DNA of 54,212 nucleotides from Bacillota bacterium (GTDB taxonomy: Bacteria > Bacillota > Clostridia > Peptostreptococcales > Anaerovoracaceae): NCBI GenBank assembly GCA_017417045.1, contig JAFPZZ010000018.1, positions 1-54,212 on the forward strand. The letters are read 5' to 3'. Every line of letters starts with the position of its first letter. Position 1 is the first letter of the stretch. Below, piece by piece: positions 32,894 through 41,465 of the stretch. The notes beneath the pieces were generated by a model. It was not told the DNA's origin, did no database searches, and saw only the letters and a list, made by a program, of their open reading frames with translations. A program made the position numbers and the translations under genes.

Positions 32894-34174
32894 ATGAAAG
32901 ACAGGATACATTTTCCGATAGACGAGCTCTCCTCCGCCAGGGAGATCTTCTGGAGCAACGACAATCGCGTGCCCTGGGCCGAGGCTGAGCCCGGTCTGAG
33001 CTTTCACGCCGCGGATATCGAAGATGCCGAGCTGAGGCTTCGGCGCTTCGCACCGCTGATACGAAGGCTGTTCCCTGAGACCGAGGAGAGCGGCGGCATC
33101 ATAGAATCGGAGCTCAGGGATATCCCGGCCGCCGCCGACGCGCTTGGGCTCCCTTCCGGGACCAGACTGCTCATAAAGCTCGACAGCGAGCTTCCGATAG
33201 CCGGCAGCGTTAAGGCAAGGGGAGGCATCTACGAGGTGCTTAAGCACACGGAGGAGCTCGCGCTTGAGAGCGGCCTACTGCGCCCTGACAGCGGCCCCGA
33301 GGAATACGAGGCGCTCGCGGATCACAGAGACTTCTTCGGCACTTATTCCGTGCAGGTGGGATCGACCGGCAATCTAGGCCTCAGCATAGGCATAATGAGC
33401 GCGGCCATAGGATACAGGGCCGTCGTCCACATGTCGGCGGACGCTAAGCAGTGGAAGAAGGATCTGCTAAGGTCTAAGGGCGCGGAGGTCATCGAGTACG
33501 AGGGCGATTATGCCTCGGCCGTCGCTGAGGGCAGGAGGCTCTCCGAAGCCGACCCTAAGAGCTATTTCGTGGACGATGAATCGTCCTCATCCCTGTACCT
33601 GGGCTATTCCGTGGCGGGTGGGAGGCTCGCGGATCAGCTCGAGAAGGTCGGGATCTCGGTGGACAGCGCGCACAAGCTCGCCGTCTACATACCCTGCGGA
33701 GTCGGAGGCGCTCCCGGTGGTATATGCTTCGGCCTAAAGGAACGCTTCGGAGATGATGTCGTCGTATGCTTCATAGAGCCGGTGCAGGCTCCGTGCATGC
33801 TGCTCGGCCTGGCCAGCGGCAAGATGAACGATATCTGCGTGCAGGACATAGGCCTCAGCGGAAAGACCGAGGCCGACGGGCTCGCCGTGCCGAGGTGCTC
33901 CGGACTGGTCTCCCGCGAGATGTCGCAGGTGCTCGACGCCTGCTGCACCGTCAGGGACGACAGGCTCCGCGGATACATGCGCCTGCTAAGGGAAAGCAGC
34001 GGGATAGTCATAGAACCCTCGTCGTGCGCGGCGCTTAGACCTCTCACTATGCTGGCAGGAAAGGGCTCTCCCGTGAGCGCGGATGAGCTGCGCTCCATGA
34101 CCCACGTGATATGGGCTACCGGAGGCGGGCTCATGCCGCCGGAGGTAGTCGAGGAATACCTGGAAAAGGCCTAG
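32894..34174 (+). CDS. dsdA: D-serine ammonia-lyase (dehydratase)
   Basis: PLP-dependent enzyme that converts D-serine to pyruvate and ammonia. The 426 residues contain the Schiff-base lysine in PIAGSVKARGGIYEVLKH (about residue 102), the QVGSTGNLGLSIGI phosphate-binding loop, and the end THVIWATGGGLMPPEV, all typical of DsdA. Length is close to that of the E. coli enzyme (442). GAAGGGAGG precedes the ATG. It is transcribed alone with no adjacent permease or regulator. A role in D-serine detoxification or use as carbon source is inferred from the family. Confidence 0.93.
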   Translation: MKDRIHFPIDELSSAREIFWSNDNRVPWAEAEPGLSFHAADIEDAELRLRRFAPLIRRLFPETEESGGIIESELRDIPAAADALGLPSGTRLLIKLDSELPIAGSVKARGGIYEVLKHTEELALESGLLRPDSGPEEYEALADHRDFFGTYSVQVGSTGNLGLSIGIMSAAIGYRAVVHMSADAKQWKKDLLRSKGAEVIEYEGDYASAVAEGRRLSEADPKSYFVDDESSSSLYLGYSVAGGRLADQLEKVGISVDSAHKLAVYIPCGVGGAPGGICFGLKERFGDDVVVCFIEPVQAPCMLLGLASGKMNDICVQDIGLSGKTEADGLAVPRCSGLVSREMSQVLDACCTVRDDRLRGYMRLLRESSGIVIEPSSCAALRPLTMLAGKGSPVSADELRSMTHVIWATGGGLMPPEVVEEYLEKA

Positions 34175-34317
34175 ATCCGCGGCTTTTTGGAGGAGGATCG
34201 CAGCAAACGAAAAGGTTCCTGCGGCGCAAAGGAAGCCACCCTGACGCGCAGGAAAAAGCCCCCGCGCAGCTCTCTTCTCCTCTGTGAAATACTTTTCCGC
34301 TGAAGTACAGGAAAACT

Positions 34318-34336
34318 ACACATTATGTGTTAAAAT
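34318..34336 (+). promoter_or_regulatory. Palindrome abutting the -10 box before trmL
   Basis: ACACAT-T-ATGTGT (34318-34330) is a perfect 13-bp palindrome directly followed by TAAAAT (34331-34336), a likely -10 box. A protein bound there would block the promoter. It could be chance. Confidence 0.3.
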
Positions 34337-34358
34337 ATTATGTTGAAAAGGAGTCTTC

Positions 34359-34829
34359 ATGGCGCTTCACGTAGTACTTGTCGAACCGGAGATCCCGCCG
34401 AACACGGGGAATATATCGAGGACCTGCGCGGCCACGGGCTGTGTGCTGCACCTCGTAAAGCCCCTGGGTTTTTCCATAGACGACAGGACTCTGAAGAGGG
34501 CGGGGCTGGACTACTGGCCCTACCTTGAGCTCGAGGTCCATGAGAGCTTCGATGAATTCCTTGAGAAGTACGCGGGGCGGCGCATGTGGCTCTCCACGAC
34601 CAAGGGAAAGATGCTGTACAACGAGCCTGAATACAGGGACGAGGATATGTTCCTCTTCGGCAGGGAGACAGCGGGCCTTCCGAGGCCGTTTATACACGAG
34701 AATATTGAAAAGGCCATCAGGATACCGATGAGCGAGGATACGAGGCTCAGATCCTTCAATCTGTCCAATTCCGTCGCCATCGTGCTCTTTGAGGCTCTCA
34801 GGCAGCTTGGTTTTCCGAAGCTGCAGTAG
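34359..34829 (+). CDS. trmL: tRNA (cytidine/uridine-34 2'-O)-methyltransferase TrmL
   Basis: SPOUT-class methyltransferase of 156 residues that methylates the wobble ribose of tRNA-Leu isoacceptors, using SAM. The family motifs are all present: EPEIPPNTGNISRTCAATG, LFGRETAGLP, and the knot-forming end IPMSEDTRLRSFNLSNSVAIVLFEA. Length matches E. coli TrmL (157). AAAAGGAG precedes the ATG. It may share transcription with the stress cluster that follows after 51 bp. Confidence 0.93.
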   Translation: MALHVVLVEPEIPPNTGNISRTCAATGCVLHLVKPLGFSIDDRTLKRAGLDYWPYLELEVHESFDEFLEKYAGRRMWLSTTKGKMLYNEPEYRDEDMFLFGRETAGLPRPFIHENIEKAIRIPMSEDTRLRSFNLSNSVAIVLFEALRQLGFPKLQ

Positions 34830-34880
34830 ATCGGGCGCTTCGGTCTTCCGAAGCTGCGGAAAAAAGAAAGGGGGACGCCT

Positions 34881-35966
34881 TTGGCTGTAAAAGAATACAA
34901 ATGCCCGGCCTGCGGGGCGCCGCTGCCGTTTGACGCCACCACGCAGACTCTCCACTGCGAGAACTGCGGAAACGAATACGATATCTCCACCCTCGAGGCC
35001 TTAAGGCAGGCCGATGAAGACGCCGAGACCGAGGATCTCAGCTGGGACGGTTTCCTTCAGGATACCACGGGCTATGAGAAGCTCGAGAATACCGTCATAT
35101 ACTACTGCAAATCCTGCGGCGCGATACTGGAGACCGACGAGAACACCGTCGCGACCACCTGCCCATACTGCGGCAACAACGTGGTGCTCACGGACAGGGT
35201 GAGCGCGGGCCTCAAGCCCGACGCCATCATCCCCTTCAAGATAGACAAGAAGGGCCTTATCGACAGGATAAGGGAATTCCAGAAAGATAAGAAGCTCCTT
35301 CCCAAGAACTTCTTCAGCGAGAGCATGCTCGGCAAGCTCATGGGCATGTACGTGCCGTTCTGGCTGTACAGCGCGGAGGTCTCCGGAAACGTCGCGATGG
35401 ACGCGACCAGGATCACCAGCTTCAGGGCCGGCCAGTACAACGTGACCGACACCTCGCATTACCTGCTCGAAAGAGCCGGGGACATGTACTTCGAGAACGT
35501 CCCCGTCGACGCGAGCAAGAAGCTCGACAACGACCTGATGGATTCTGTGGAGCCCTATGATCTCTCCGAGCTCACGGAGTTCAAGCAGGCCTACCTCTCC
35601 GGCTACGTGGCGGACCGCTACGACATCTCCCCCGAGGAGGAGAGGAGGCGCGCGGAGAGTCGTATGCTCAACACCGCCGGGGAATATTTCGAGAGCACCG
35701 CGGGCTCCTACGGCTCCGTCAGGCTGCGCTCCAAGAACCTCAGGACCAGCGGAGTCACGGTCAGATATGTGCTGCTGCCGGTCTACCTCATAAACTGCAA
35801 GTTCGCGGGCAACGACTACCGCTTCGCCGTCAACGGCCAGAGCGGCAAGATCATAGGCGAGCTTCCTACCAGCAAGGAGAGGATGGCGCACTACTTCTTC
35901 GCGACTTTCCTCCCGATATTCCTCGGCATCATGGGGATATCTCTGCTGGTCTACTTTTTCGCGTAA
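34881..35966 (+). CDS. Zinc-ribbon membrane protein of the TelA/TPM stress cluster
   Basis: Protein of 361 residues with a TFIIB-type zinc ribbon at the N-terminus (CPACGAPL...CENCGNEY, about 8-32), a second ribbon (CKSCG...CPYCG, about 75-100), a soluble domain of unknown function (110-330) and a single C-terminal transmembrane helix (about 335-360). The start is TTG at 34881 behind AAAGGGGG. Proteins of this kind are common in Firmicutes beside TPM-domain, SPFH and TelA genes, as here. The function is not established; an adaptor that senses or organises membrane damage is a reasonable guess. Confidence 0.8.
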   Translation: MAVKEYKCPACGAPLPFDATTQTLHCENCGNEYDISTLEALRQADEDAETEDLSWDGFLQDTTGYEKLENTVIYYCKSCGAILETDENTVATTCPYCGNNVVLTDRVSAGLKPDAIIPFKIDKKGLIDRIREFQKDKKLLPKNFFSESMLGKLMGMYVPFWLYSAEVSGNVAMDATRITSFRAGQYNVTDTSHYLLERAGDMYFENVPVDASKKLDNDLMDSVEPYDLSELTEFKQAYLSGYVADRYDISPEEERRRAESRMLNTAGEYFESTAGSYGSVRLRSKNLRTSGVTVRYVLLPVYLINCKFAGNDYRFAVNGQSGKIIGELPTSKERMAHYFFATFLPIFLGIMGISLLVYFFA

Positions 35967-35978
35967 GGAGGTGAGGGC

Positions 35979-36893
35979 ATGAAGAAGATAGTTTCGATAC
36001 TGATATGCCTGCTCCTGGCTCTGTGCCTCGCCGCGCCCTGCTTCGCCGCGTCTTACAGGGAGGAGATCTACCGCCTCAACGACTTCGCCGGCGTGCTCAA
36101 TGCCGGCGAGATGGATTCGATAGACGACGAGATCTGCGATTTCATTGACGCCTACGGGGTGGACCTTCCGATATGCATAAGGACTGATCTCGGCGATACG
36201 GACCCCTACGATTTCCTCGACCGCTTCTACGAGGATAACGGCTACGGCGCCGGCGATTCCAAGGACGCTGTAGCGATGCTGATCCTCAGCGACGCTGGGG
36301 AGCTGTATATAGTCTCTTACGGAGACAGGGGAGAAGCCCTGATCGAGGCCATGTCCGAAAACAGCGATATGGACGACGCGGCGGCTGCTCTAAACAGCAG
36401 CTTCAGCAGCGGCGAGTACGGCTCTGCGCTCAGAAAGTACGTCGAAGCCGCGGGCTCCGCGGCGAAGGACGCCTTCGGGACATCCTATTCGGGCTCGTCG
36501 GGCCATTCGGGCTCTTCCGGATCGTCCGCTCAGTCGGGATCCTCCGGCAGTTCGAGCCAGCCTGGCTCAAAGGCTTCGTCCTCCTCAACGCTGCCGTCCT
36601 GGTTCCCCGCCGACGACTCCAGCTTCGTAGAGTTCCACGACTACGACGCCCCCAGGCTCGTAGACAACGCAGATATGTTCACCGCGGCCGAGGAGGCCCA
36701 GATACTCGAACATATAGAGAAGCTCAGGGATGAACAGGGTGCCGACCTCGTAATATTCACGGATACCAGCACGCACGGGCTCAGCGCGAGGGACTACGCG
36801 ATAGCCTTCCACAGATACAACGGCTACGGCTTCGGAGACGATTACAGCGGATCGATACTCTTCATCTGCATGGATCCAAGCGACAGGCAGTGA
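35979..36893 (+). CDS. TPM-domain secreted/membrane protein, ended by an in-frame TGA
   Basis: The open part has 304 residues: signal peptide (1-23, ending CFAAS), a first TPM-like domain (about 25-150), a Ser/Gly-rich linker (about 165-210) and the beginning of a second TPM domain (about 220-304). The frame stops at TGA 36891-36893 just after MDPSDRQ, then continues in the same frame to 37382 with the expected rest of the domain, a membrane helix and a Gly/Ser-rich tail. TPM proteins usually have an aromatic residue at this spot, so TGA probably replaces TGG. Either the gene is broken, or there is readthrough or a sequence error. It lies 12 bp after the zinc-ribbon gene, preceded by AAGGAGG. 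Confidence 0.8.
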   Translation: MKKIVSILICLLLALCLAAPCFAASYREEIYRLNDFAGVLNAGEMDSIDDEICDFIDAYGVDLPICIRTDLGDTDPYDFLDRFYEDNGYGAGDSKDAVAMLILSDAGELYIVSYGDRGEALIEAMSENSDMDDAAAALNSSFSSGEYGSALRKYVEAAGSAAKDAFGTSYSGSSGHSGSSGSSAQSGSSGSSSQPGSKASSSSTLPSWFPADDSSFVEFHDYDAPRLVDNADMFTAAEEAQILEHIEKLRDEQGADLVIFTDTSTHGLSARDYAIAFHRYNGYGFGDDYSGSILFICMDPSDRQ

Positions 36894-37382
36894 ATCACAG
36901 AGGCCACCGGCGACGTCGAGAAGTACTATACCAGCCGCACGATAAACGATCTGGACGACCTCATCTACGACGACATGGCCGGCGGCAACTACGCCAAAGC
37001 CATGGTAAAATACGTGGATTCCGTGGCTTATCTCTACGAGAACGGCACGGTGCCGGAGCCGGATAAGGATCCCGCGGTTCTCGCGGTCCCGGGCTTCGTA
37101 GGACTTCTCAGTGGGCTCCTCGCGTCGATAGCCAGAGTGGCGAGCCTCAAGTCCAAGATGAAGAACATCAACGTCGCGACCGACGCCAAGCGCTACGTCA
37201 AGAGGGGACTCGCCTTGAGCCTCTCCAACGACCGCTTCCTCTACACCAACAGGGTGCGCACGAGGGTGCAGAGCTCGGGCGGAGGAGGCCGCAGCGGCGG
37301 CGGAGGCCATTCGAGCTTCGGCAGCGGAGGTTCTAGCTTCGGCGGAGGCAGGAGCTACTCCGGCGGTGGCAGGCACTTCTAG
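36894..37382 (+). pseudogene. C-terminal remainder of the TPM-domain protein, after the in-frame TGA
   Basis: In the same frame as the preceding gene: ITEATGDVEKYY (rest of the second TPM domain), GGNYAKAMVKYVDSVAYL, a hydrophobic helix (PGFVGLLSGLLASIARVASL) and a tail rich in Gly and Ser ending GGGRSYSGGGRHF. Such glycine-rich tails end many TPM proteins. An internal ATG at 36975 lacks a good ribosome site, so separate translation is unlikely. No further frame damage is seen over 160 codons, which suggests the stop is recent, bypassed or an error. Confidence 0.7.
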
Positions 37383-37408
37383 GCGCGTCGCTATCGTCCA
37401 TTAAAATA

Positions 37409-37437
37409 TTGTATACATTGAGTTTTTGATATAAAAT
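37409..37437 (+). promoter_or_regulatory. Promoter for the SPFH-telA-xpaC part of the cluster
   Basis: TTGTAT (37409-37414), 17 bp, TAAAAT (37432-37437), in a short AT-rich gap of 92 bp. GAAAGGAG lies before the next ATG at 37475. Confidence 0.5.
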
Positions 37438-37474
37438 AAATCGTTGGAACACTATTTCCGAAAGGAGAAACGAA

Positions 37475-38689
37475 ATGGGATTCTTACTTGCAGCAATGGG
37501 AGGCGCCACCAGCGTACTCATGGACCAGTGGAAGGAGTACTTCATCTGTGACTCCATCCCCGACGACATACTCGTCGTAAAGGGCAGAAAAAAGCGTTCG
37601 GGACTCTCTTCGAACGTAAACGATAATATAATCACCAACGGCTCCGGCATCGTCGTCGCCGACGGACAGTGCGTCCTCATCACCCAGCAGGGCAAGGTCG
37701 TGGACTACTGCGCCGAGCCCGGAAGGTACACCTACGACATCTCGACCGAGCCCTCGCTCTTCGACGGCGGCGTGCTCAGCGAGAACGTGAGGAATGTATT
37801 CGACAACATGGTCAAGCGCTTCACCTACGGCGGAGACGCTCCTCAGGACCAGAGGGTCTACTACTTCAACACCAAGGAGATCGTAGGCAACAAGTACGGC
37901 ACTCCCTCGCCCGTTCCCTTCAGGGTAGTGGATGAGAGAGCCGGCATCGATATCGACATCTCCCTCGCCTGCTTCGGCGAGTACAGCTTCAAGATCACCA
38001 ACCCGCTGCTGTTCTACACCAACGTATGCGGCAACGTGGCCAATTACTACTCCAAGGACGAGCTCCAGAACCAGATGAGGACAGAGCTCCTCACCGCTCT
38101 GCAGCCCGCATTCGCAAGGCTCTCCCAGAAGGGCGTGCGCTACAGCGAGGTCCCCGCTCACACCATGGAGCTCGCTGAGGCGCTCAACGACGAGCTCTCC
38201 TCCAAGTGGAGGGACCTCAGGGGTATAGAGATCATCTCGTTCGGCATCTCTTCGCTCAAGGCGAAGGCCGAGGACGAGGCCATGATCAAGGAGATGCAGA
38301 GGAACGTCGCCTTCAAGGATCCGACCACCGCTGCTTCCTACCTCGTCGGAGCTCAGGGAGCCGCCATGCAGGAAGCTGCCAAGAACCAGAACGGCGCAGC
38401 CGCTGCCTTCATGGGCATGAACATGGCCCAGGGAGCCGGCGGAGTAAACGCTCAGGGGCTTTACCAGATGGGAGCTCAGCAGCCCGCAAAGGCCGAGACC
38501 GCGGCGCCTGCAGCCGAGGGCTGGACCTGCCCGAGCTGCGGGACCGTCAGCAGCGGCAATTTCTGCCCCGAGTGCGGAGCGCCCCGTCCCGCCAGACAGT
38601 GCAGATGCAAGAACTGCGGCTTTGCCGTAGAGGGAGCGCTTCCCAAGTTCTGCCCGAACTGCGGAGCACCCTTCGAAGCCGAGGCGTAG
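37475..38689 (+). CDS. SPFH-domain protein with C-terminal zinc ribbons
   Basis: Protein of 404 residues of the type often labelled virion core protein-like or SPFH-domain. An SPFH/band 7-like region spans about 10-290 and includes QWKEYFICDSIPDDILVVKG and the stretch RDLRGIEIISFGISSLKA. A variable Gln/Ala/Gly-rich linker follows, then two zinc ribbons (CPSCGTVSSGNFCPECG and CRCKNCG...CPNCG, about 350-400). SPFH proteins assemble on membranes as rings or scaffolds. It lies between the TPM and TelA genes, pointing to a shared membrane-stress function. It has no transmembrane helix, so it probably works on the inner face of the membrane. Confidence 0.82.
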   Translation: MGFLLAAMGGATSVLMDQWKEYFICDSIPDDILVVKGRKKRSGLSSNVNDNIITNGSGIVVADGQCVLITQQGKVVDYCAEPGRYTYDISTEPSLFDGGVLSENVRNVFDNMVKRFTYGGDAPQDQRVYYFNTKEIVGNKYGTPSPVPFRVVDERAGIDIDISLACFGEYSFKITNPLLFYTNVCGNVANYYSKDELQNQMRTELLTALQPAFARLSQKGVRYSEVPAHTMELAEALNDELSSKWRDLRGIEIISFGISSLKAKAEDEAMIKEMQRNVAFKDPTTAASYLVGAQGAAMQEAAKNQNGAAAAFMGMNMAQGAGGVNAQGLYQMGAQQPAKAETAAPAAEGWTCPSCGTVSSGNFCPECGAPRPARQCRCKNCGFAVEGALPKFCPNCGAPFEAEA

Positions 38690-38780
38690 CAAGCCAAGTG
38701 AAAACCGGCCCGTCCGCGGGAAGTCCTGACCCCAGGTACTGCGGAGAGCGTTGAAAGACACTTTGAGAGAGGTAACTATT

Positions 38781-39998
38781 ATGAACAATGAAATTCCCGA
38801 ACTGAAGCTCGACGGCGCTGAAGAGACCACCGAACTCGGCGAAGCCGCGGCTGCCGCGCAGGCCGCGATCGAGGATCTCGATACCACCGTATCCTCTGCC
38901 ATGAGCGAGCTCGCCACCCTCGACTTCAAGGAGCTCGATACCCTTCCTCCGGAAGAGGCAAACTACCTCAGAAACATCAAGCTCACCGAGGCCGAGCAGA
39001 AGGCTGTAGACGAGTTCAAGGAAAAGATCGACATCACCGACACCAACGTCGTCATGCAGTATGGCGCGAGCTGCCAGAAGAAGATCGCGGACTTCTCCGA
39101 CAATGCTCTCGAAGGTGTTAAGACCAAGGACCTCGGCGAGGTCAGCGGCATGATCACCGACCTCGTGACCGAGCTCAAGGGCTTCTCCCTCGAGCCGCAG
39201 AAGAAGGGGCTCTTCGGCTTCTTCAAGAAGGTCCCCGTGAGCATCGAGAAGATCAAGGCCGAATACGCCAGCGCCGACACCAACATCGACAAGATAGTCG
39301 AATCCCTCGAAAGCCATCAGAACCAGCTGAGCAAGGACGTCATCATGCTCGATAAGCTCTACGAGGCCAACCTCGGTTACTTCAAGGAGCTGTCCATGTA
39401 CATCATGGCGGGCAAGGCCAAGCTGGAAGAGGAGAGGGCCGGCAGGCTCCAGGATCTCAAAAAGAAGGCGGAGGAATCCGGTCTTCCCGAAGACGCGCAG
39501 GCCGCGAACGACTTCGCAGCCCTCTGCGACCGCTTCGAGAAGAAGCTCTTCGACCTTGAGCTCACCAGGACCATAAGCATTCAGATGGCTCCCCAGATCA
39601 GGATGATCCAGAACAACGACGTCCTGATGGTCGAGAGGATCCAGTCCACCATAAACAACACCATTCCTCTTTGGAAGAACCAGATGGTTCTCGCCCTCGG
39701 AATGGCTCATTCCCAGCAGGCCGCCGACGCTCAGCACGCCGTCAACGAGCTCACCAACGAGCTTCTCAAGAAGAACGCCGAGACCCTCAAGACCGGCAGC
39801 ATTCAGATCGCTGAGGAGAGCGAGCGCAGCGTAGTCGACATCGAGACCGTCAAGGAGACCAACCAGAAGCTCATCGAGACCTTCGACGAGGTCATGAAGA
39901 TCCAGGAAGAGGCGAGAGAGCGCAGAGCCGCAGCGGAAGCCGAGCTCGGCCGCATCGAGGTCGAACTCAAGAACAAGCTGCTTGATATCAAGGCATAG
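38781..39998 (+). CDS. telA: TelA-family toxic anion resistance protein
   Basis: Soluble, mostly helical protein of 405 residues matching the TelA (toxic anion resistance) family. FTISIQMAPQIRMIQN-like and IQSTINNTIPLWKNQMVLAL segments in the second half are the family hallmark. Long charged coiled coils cover much of the rest. In Gram-positive bacteria TelA proteins are linked to tellurite, antibiotic and bacteriocin tolerance. The ATG at 38781 has GAGAGG upstream; an earlier in-frame ATG at 38751 lacks a site. The xpaC gene starts 2 bp after its stop. Confidence 0.9.
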   Translation: MNNEIPELKLDGAEETTELGEAAAAAQAAIEDLDTTVSSAMSELATLDFKELDTLPPEEANYLRNIKLTEAEQKAVDEFKEKIDITDTNVVMQYGASCQKKIADFSDNALEGVKTKDLGEVSGMITDLVTELKGFSLEPQKKGLFGFFKKVPVSIEKIKAEYASADTNIDKIVESLESHQNQLSKDVIMLDKLYEANLGYFKELSMYIMAGKAKLEEERAGRLQDLKKKAEESGLPEDAQAANDFAALCDRFEKKLFDLELTRTISIQMAPQIRMIQNNDVLMVERIQSTINNTIPLWKNQMVLALGMAHSQQAADAQHAVNELTNELLKKNAETLKTGSIQIAEESERSVVDIETVKETNQKLIETFDEVMKIQEEARERRAAAEAELGRIEVELKNKLLDIKA

Positions 39999-40000
39999 AG

Positions 40001-40750
40001 ATGAGAAGACGCAGATCAGGTTTCAGTACAGTTATTTGGATGCTCATAATGCTGTCCATGTTCGACATGGCGTTTCCGCTGCTCGGAAGCTTTTTCGTAT
40101 TCGGAGTCCTCGCGGGTCCGGCGTTATTCTTCGGGCTGCTCATGGCGATAATCTTCGCGGGGCTCAAGGGCGGATCTCGTCATAGCGAACAGACCATCAA
40201 CACCCCCGAACCGGGCAGGGCCACCCACAAGGACGACGAGCCGGTGAGGAGGGTAGTTGACGTGGATTCGCAGGAGGTAAGCAGCGTCAAGATCAGCTCC
40301 GAGGACATGAGGAAGCTCAGGGAAGCCGAGCAGAACATACTCGAAGGACGCAACCTCGCCATCAGGATCAAGGATTCCGAGGTCAGGACCGCGGCCGCCG
40401 ACGCCCTCGACGCCTCCGAGAGGATCATCAAGGTCCTGAGGAACCAGCCCGACGAGATCAGGCGCTGCAAGCAGTTCCTGAACTACTACGTGCCGACCCT
40501 GAACGTCATAATCAAAAAGTACCGCACTGTCGAATCCAGCGGCCTTGACATGAGCGAGACCAAGGAAAAGGTGATCAAATACTTCAAGGATATACTCAAA
40601 GCCCTTCAGAAGCAGTATGAGAGCCTCTTCGACAACGATAAGCTCGACCTCTCCGTCGAGATGGAGGCCATGCAGCTCGCCTTCAAGCGCGATGGCATGA
40701 TCTCCGAGGACGACATCAGGGCAGAGCAGGAGGGCACAGCGACGATATAG
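40001..40750 (+). CDS. xpaC: XpaC-like membrane protein
   Basis: XpaC-family (5-bromo-4-chloroindolyl phosphate hydrolysis) protein of 249 residues. It has two N-terminal transmembrane helices (about 10-55), a polar linker, and a helical cytosolic domain containing CKQFLNYYVPTLNVIIKKY, the family hallmark. B. subtilis also has xpaC directly next to the telA homologue yaaN. The name comes from an old phosphatase screen; enzymatic activity is not established. It is the last gene of the cluster and is followed by a terminator. Confidence 0.87.
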   Translation: MRRRRSGFSTVIWMLIMLSMFDMAFPLLGSFFVFGVLAGPALFFGLLMAIIFAGLKGGSRHSEQTINTPEPGRATHKDDEPVRRVVDVDSQEVSSVKISSEDMRKLREAEQNILEGRNLAIRIKDSEVRTAAADALDASERIIKVLRNQPDEIRRCKQFLNYYVPTLNVIIKKYRTVESSGLDMSETKEKVIKYFKDILKALQKQYESLFDNDKLDLSVEMEAMQLAFKRDGMISEDDIRAEQEGTATI

Positions 40751-40823
40751 CGGACGGAGACGAAAAGCCCTGCGTGTAAGCGGCGCACAGCGCGCCTGCA
40801 TGCGGAGAGCTGAAAGCATCGAA

Positions 40824-40855
40824 CGGGGAGCGGGCATCCGCTCCCCGAGTTTATT
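40824..40855 (+). terminator. Terminator after xpaC
   Basis: Perfect 10-bp stem CGGGGAGCGG / CCGCTCCCCG with a GCAT loop, followed by AGTTTATT. Its place upstream of 40920 argues against the longer frame that starts at 40800 for the acetyltransferase. Confidence 0.8.
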
Positions 40856-40919
40856 ATCCGCGCTCGGCCGGGGATGGCCGGAGGCGGTCATCGAATGTTC
40901 ACGCACGAAAGGGATCCCG

Positions 40920-41465
40920 ATGATACTGGAGACCGAAAGACTCATACTGCGTCCGTGGGAGGAGACGGATGCTGAACAATGCTACAGATACGCGAAGGAT
41001 CCCCTCGTGGGTCCCGCCGCGGGCTGGCCCGCGCATACGAGCATAGAGGACAGCCGCCTCGTCATAAGGGATGTATTATCCGCGCAGGAGACCTACGCGA
41101 TAGTCCTGAAGGAGACCATGCTCCCGGTCGGCAGCATAGGCCTGCATCACAATGACCTCGCCGAAAAGGACGATGAGGCCGAACTGGGTTACTGGATCGG
41201 CGTCCCGTACTGGGGCAGGGGACTGGTGCCCGAAGCTTCCCGTGAGCTTCTCCGCCACGCCTTTGAGGACCTCGGCCTCGAGAGGGTATGGTGCGGCTAT
41301 TACGACGGAAACGAAAAGTCCAGGCGCGTGCAGGAAAAGCTGGGATTCAGGTATCAGTGGACTACGGACGAAGTGCCCGTGCCCCAGCTCGGCGAGACCA
41401 GGAAGGGCCACGTGAACCTGATGACGAAGGAAGAATGGATGGCTGGTGCGGGATGTATGCTTTAG
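40920..41465 (+). CDS. GNAT-family N-acetyltransferase (RimJ/RimL type)
   Basis: Acetyl-CoA-dependent acyltransferase of 181 residues. The opening MILETERLILRPWEETD and the acetyl-CoA loop around YWGRGLVPEASRELLRHAF are typical of the RimJ/RimL-like branch; NEKSRRVQEKLGFRY is the usual motif B. The ATG at 40920 has AAAGGGA upstream and follows the terminator of the previous operon. The last residues overlap the next gene. The acceptor substrate is unknown. Confidence 0.88.
   Translation: MILETERLILRPWEETDAEQCYRYAKDPLVGPAAGWPAHTSIEDSRLVIRDVLSAQETYAIVLKETMLPVGSIGLHHNDLAEKDDEAELGYWIGVPYWGRGLVPEASRELLRHAFEDLGLERVWCGYYDGNEKSRRVQEKLGFRYQWTTDEVPVPQLGETRKGHVNLMTKEEWMAGAGCML

Noticed and set aside
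36891..36950. Selenocysteine at the in-frame TGA of the TPM gene
   Set aside because: The bases after the TGA do not form a convincing bacterial SECIS hairpin, the position corresponds to an aromatic residue in TPM proteins, and no redox context is present.
35979..37382. Reassigned code with TGA as tryptophan
   Set aside because: Many genes in the window end with TGA (for example hypD, mbhK, mbhJ) and tryptophan is coded by TGG throughout; no other gene contains an in-frame TGA.
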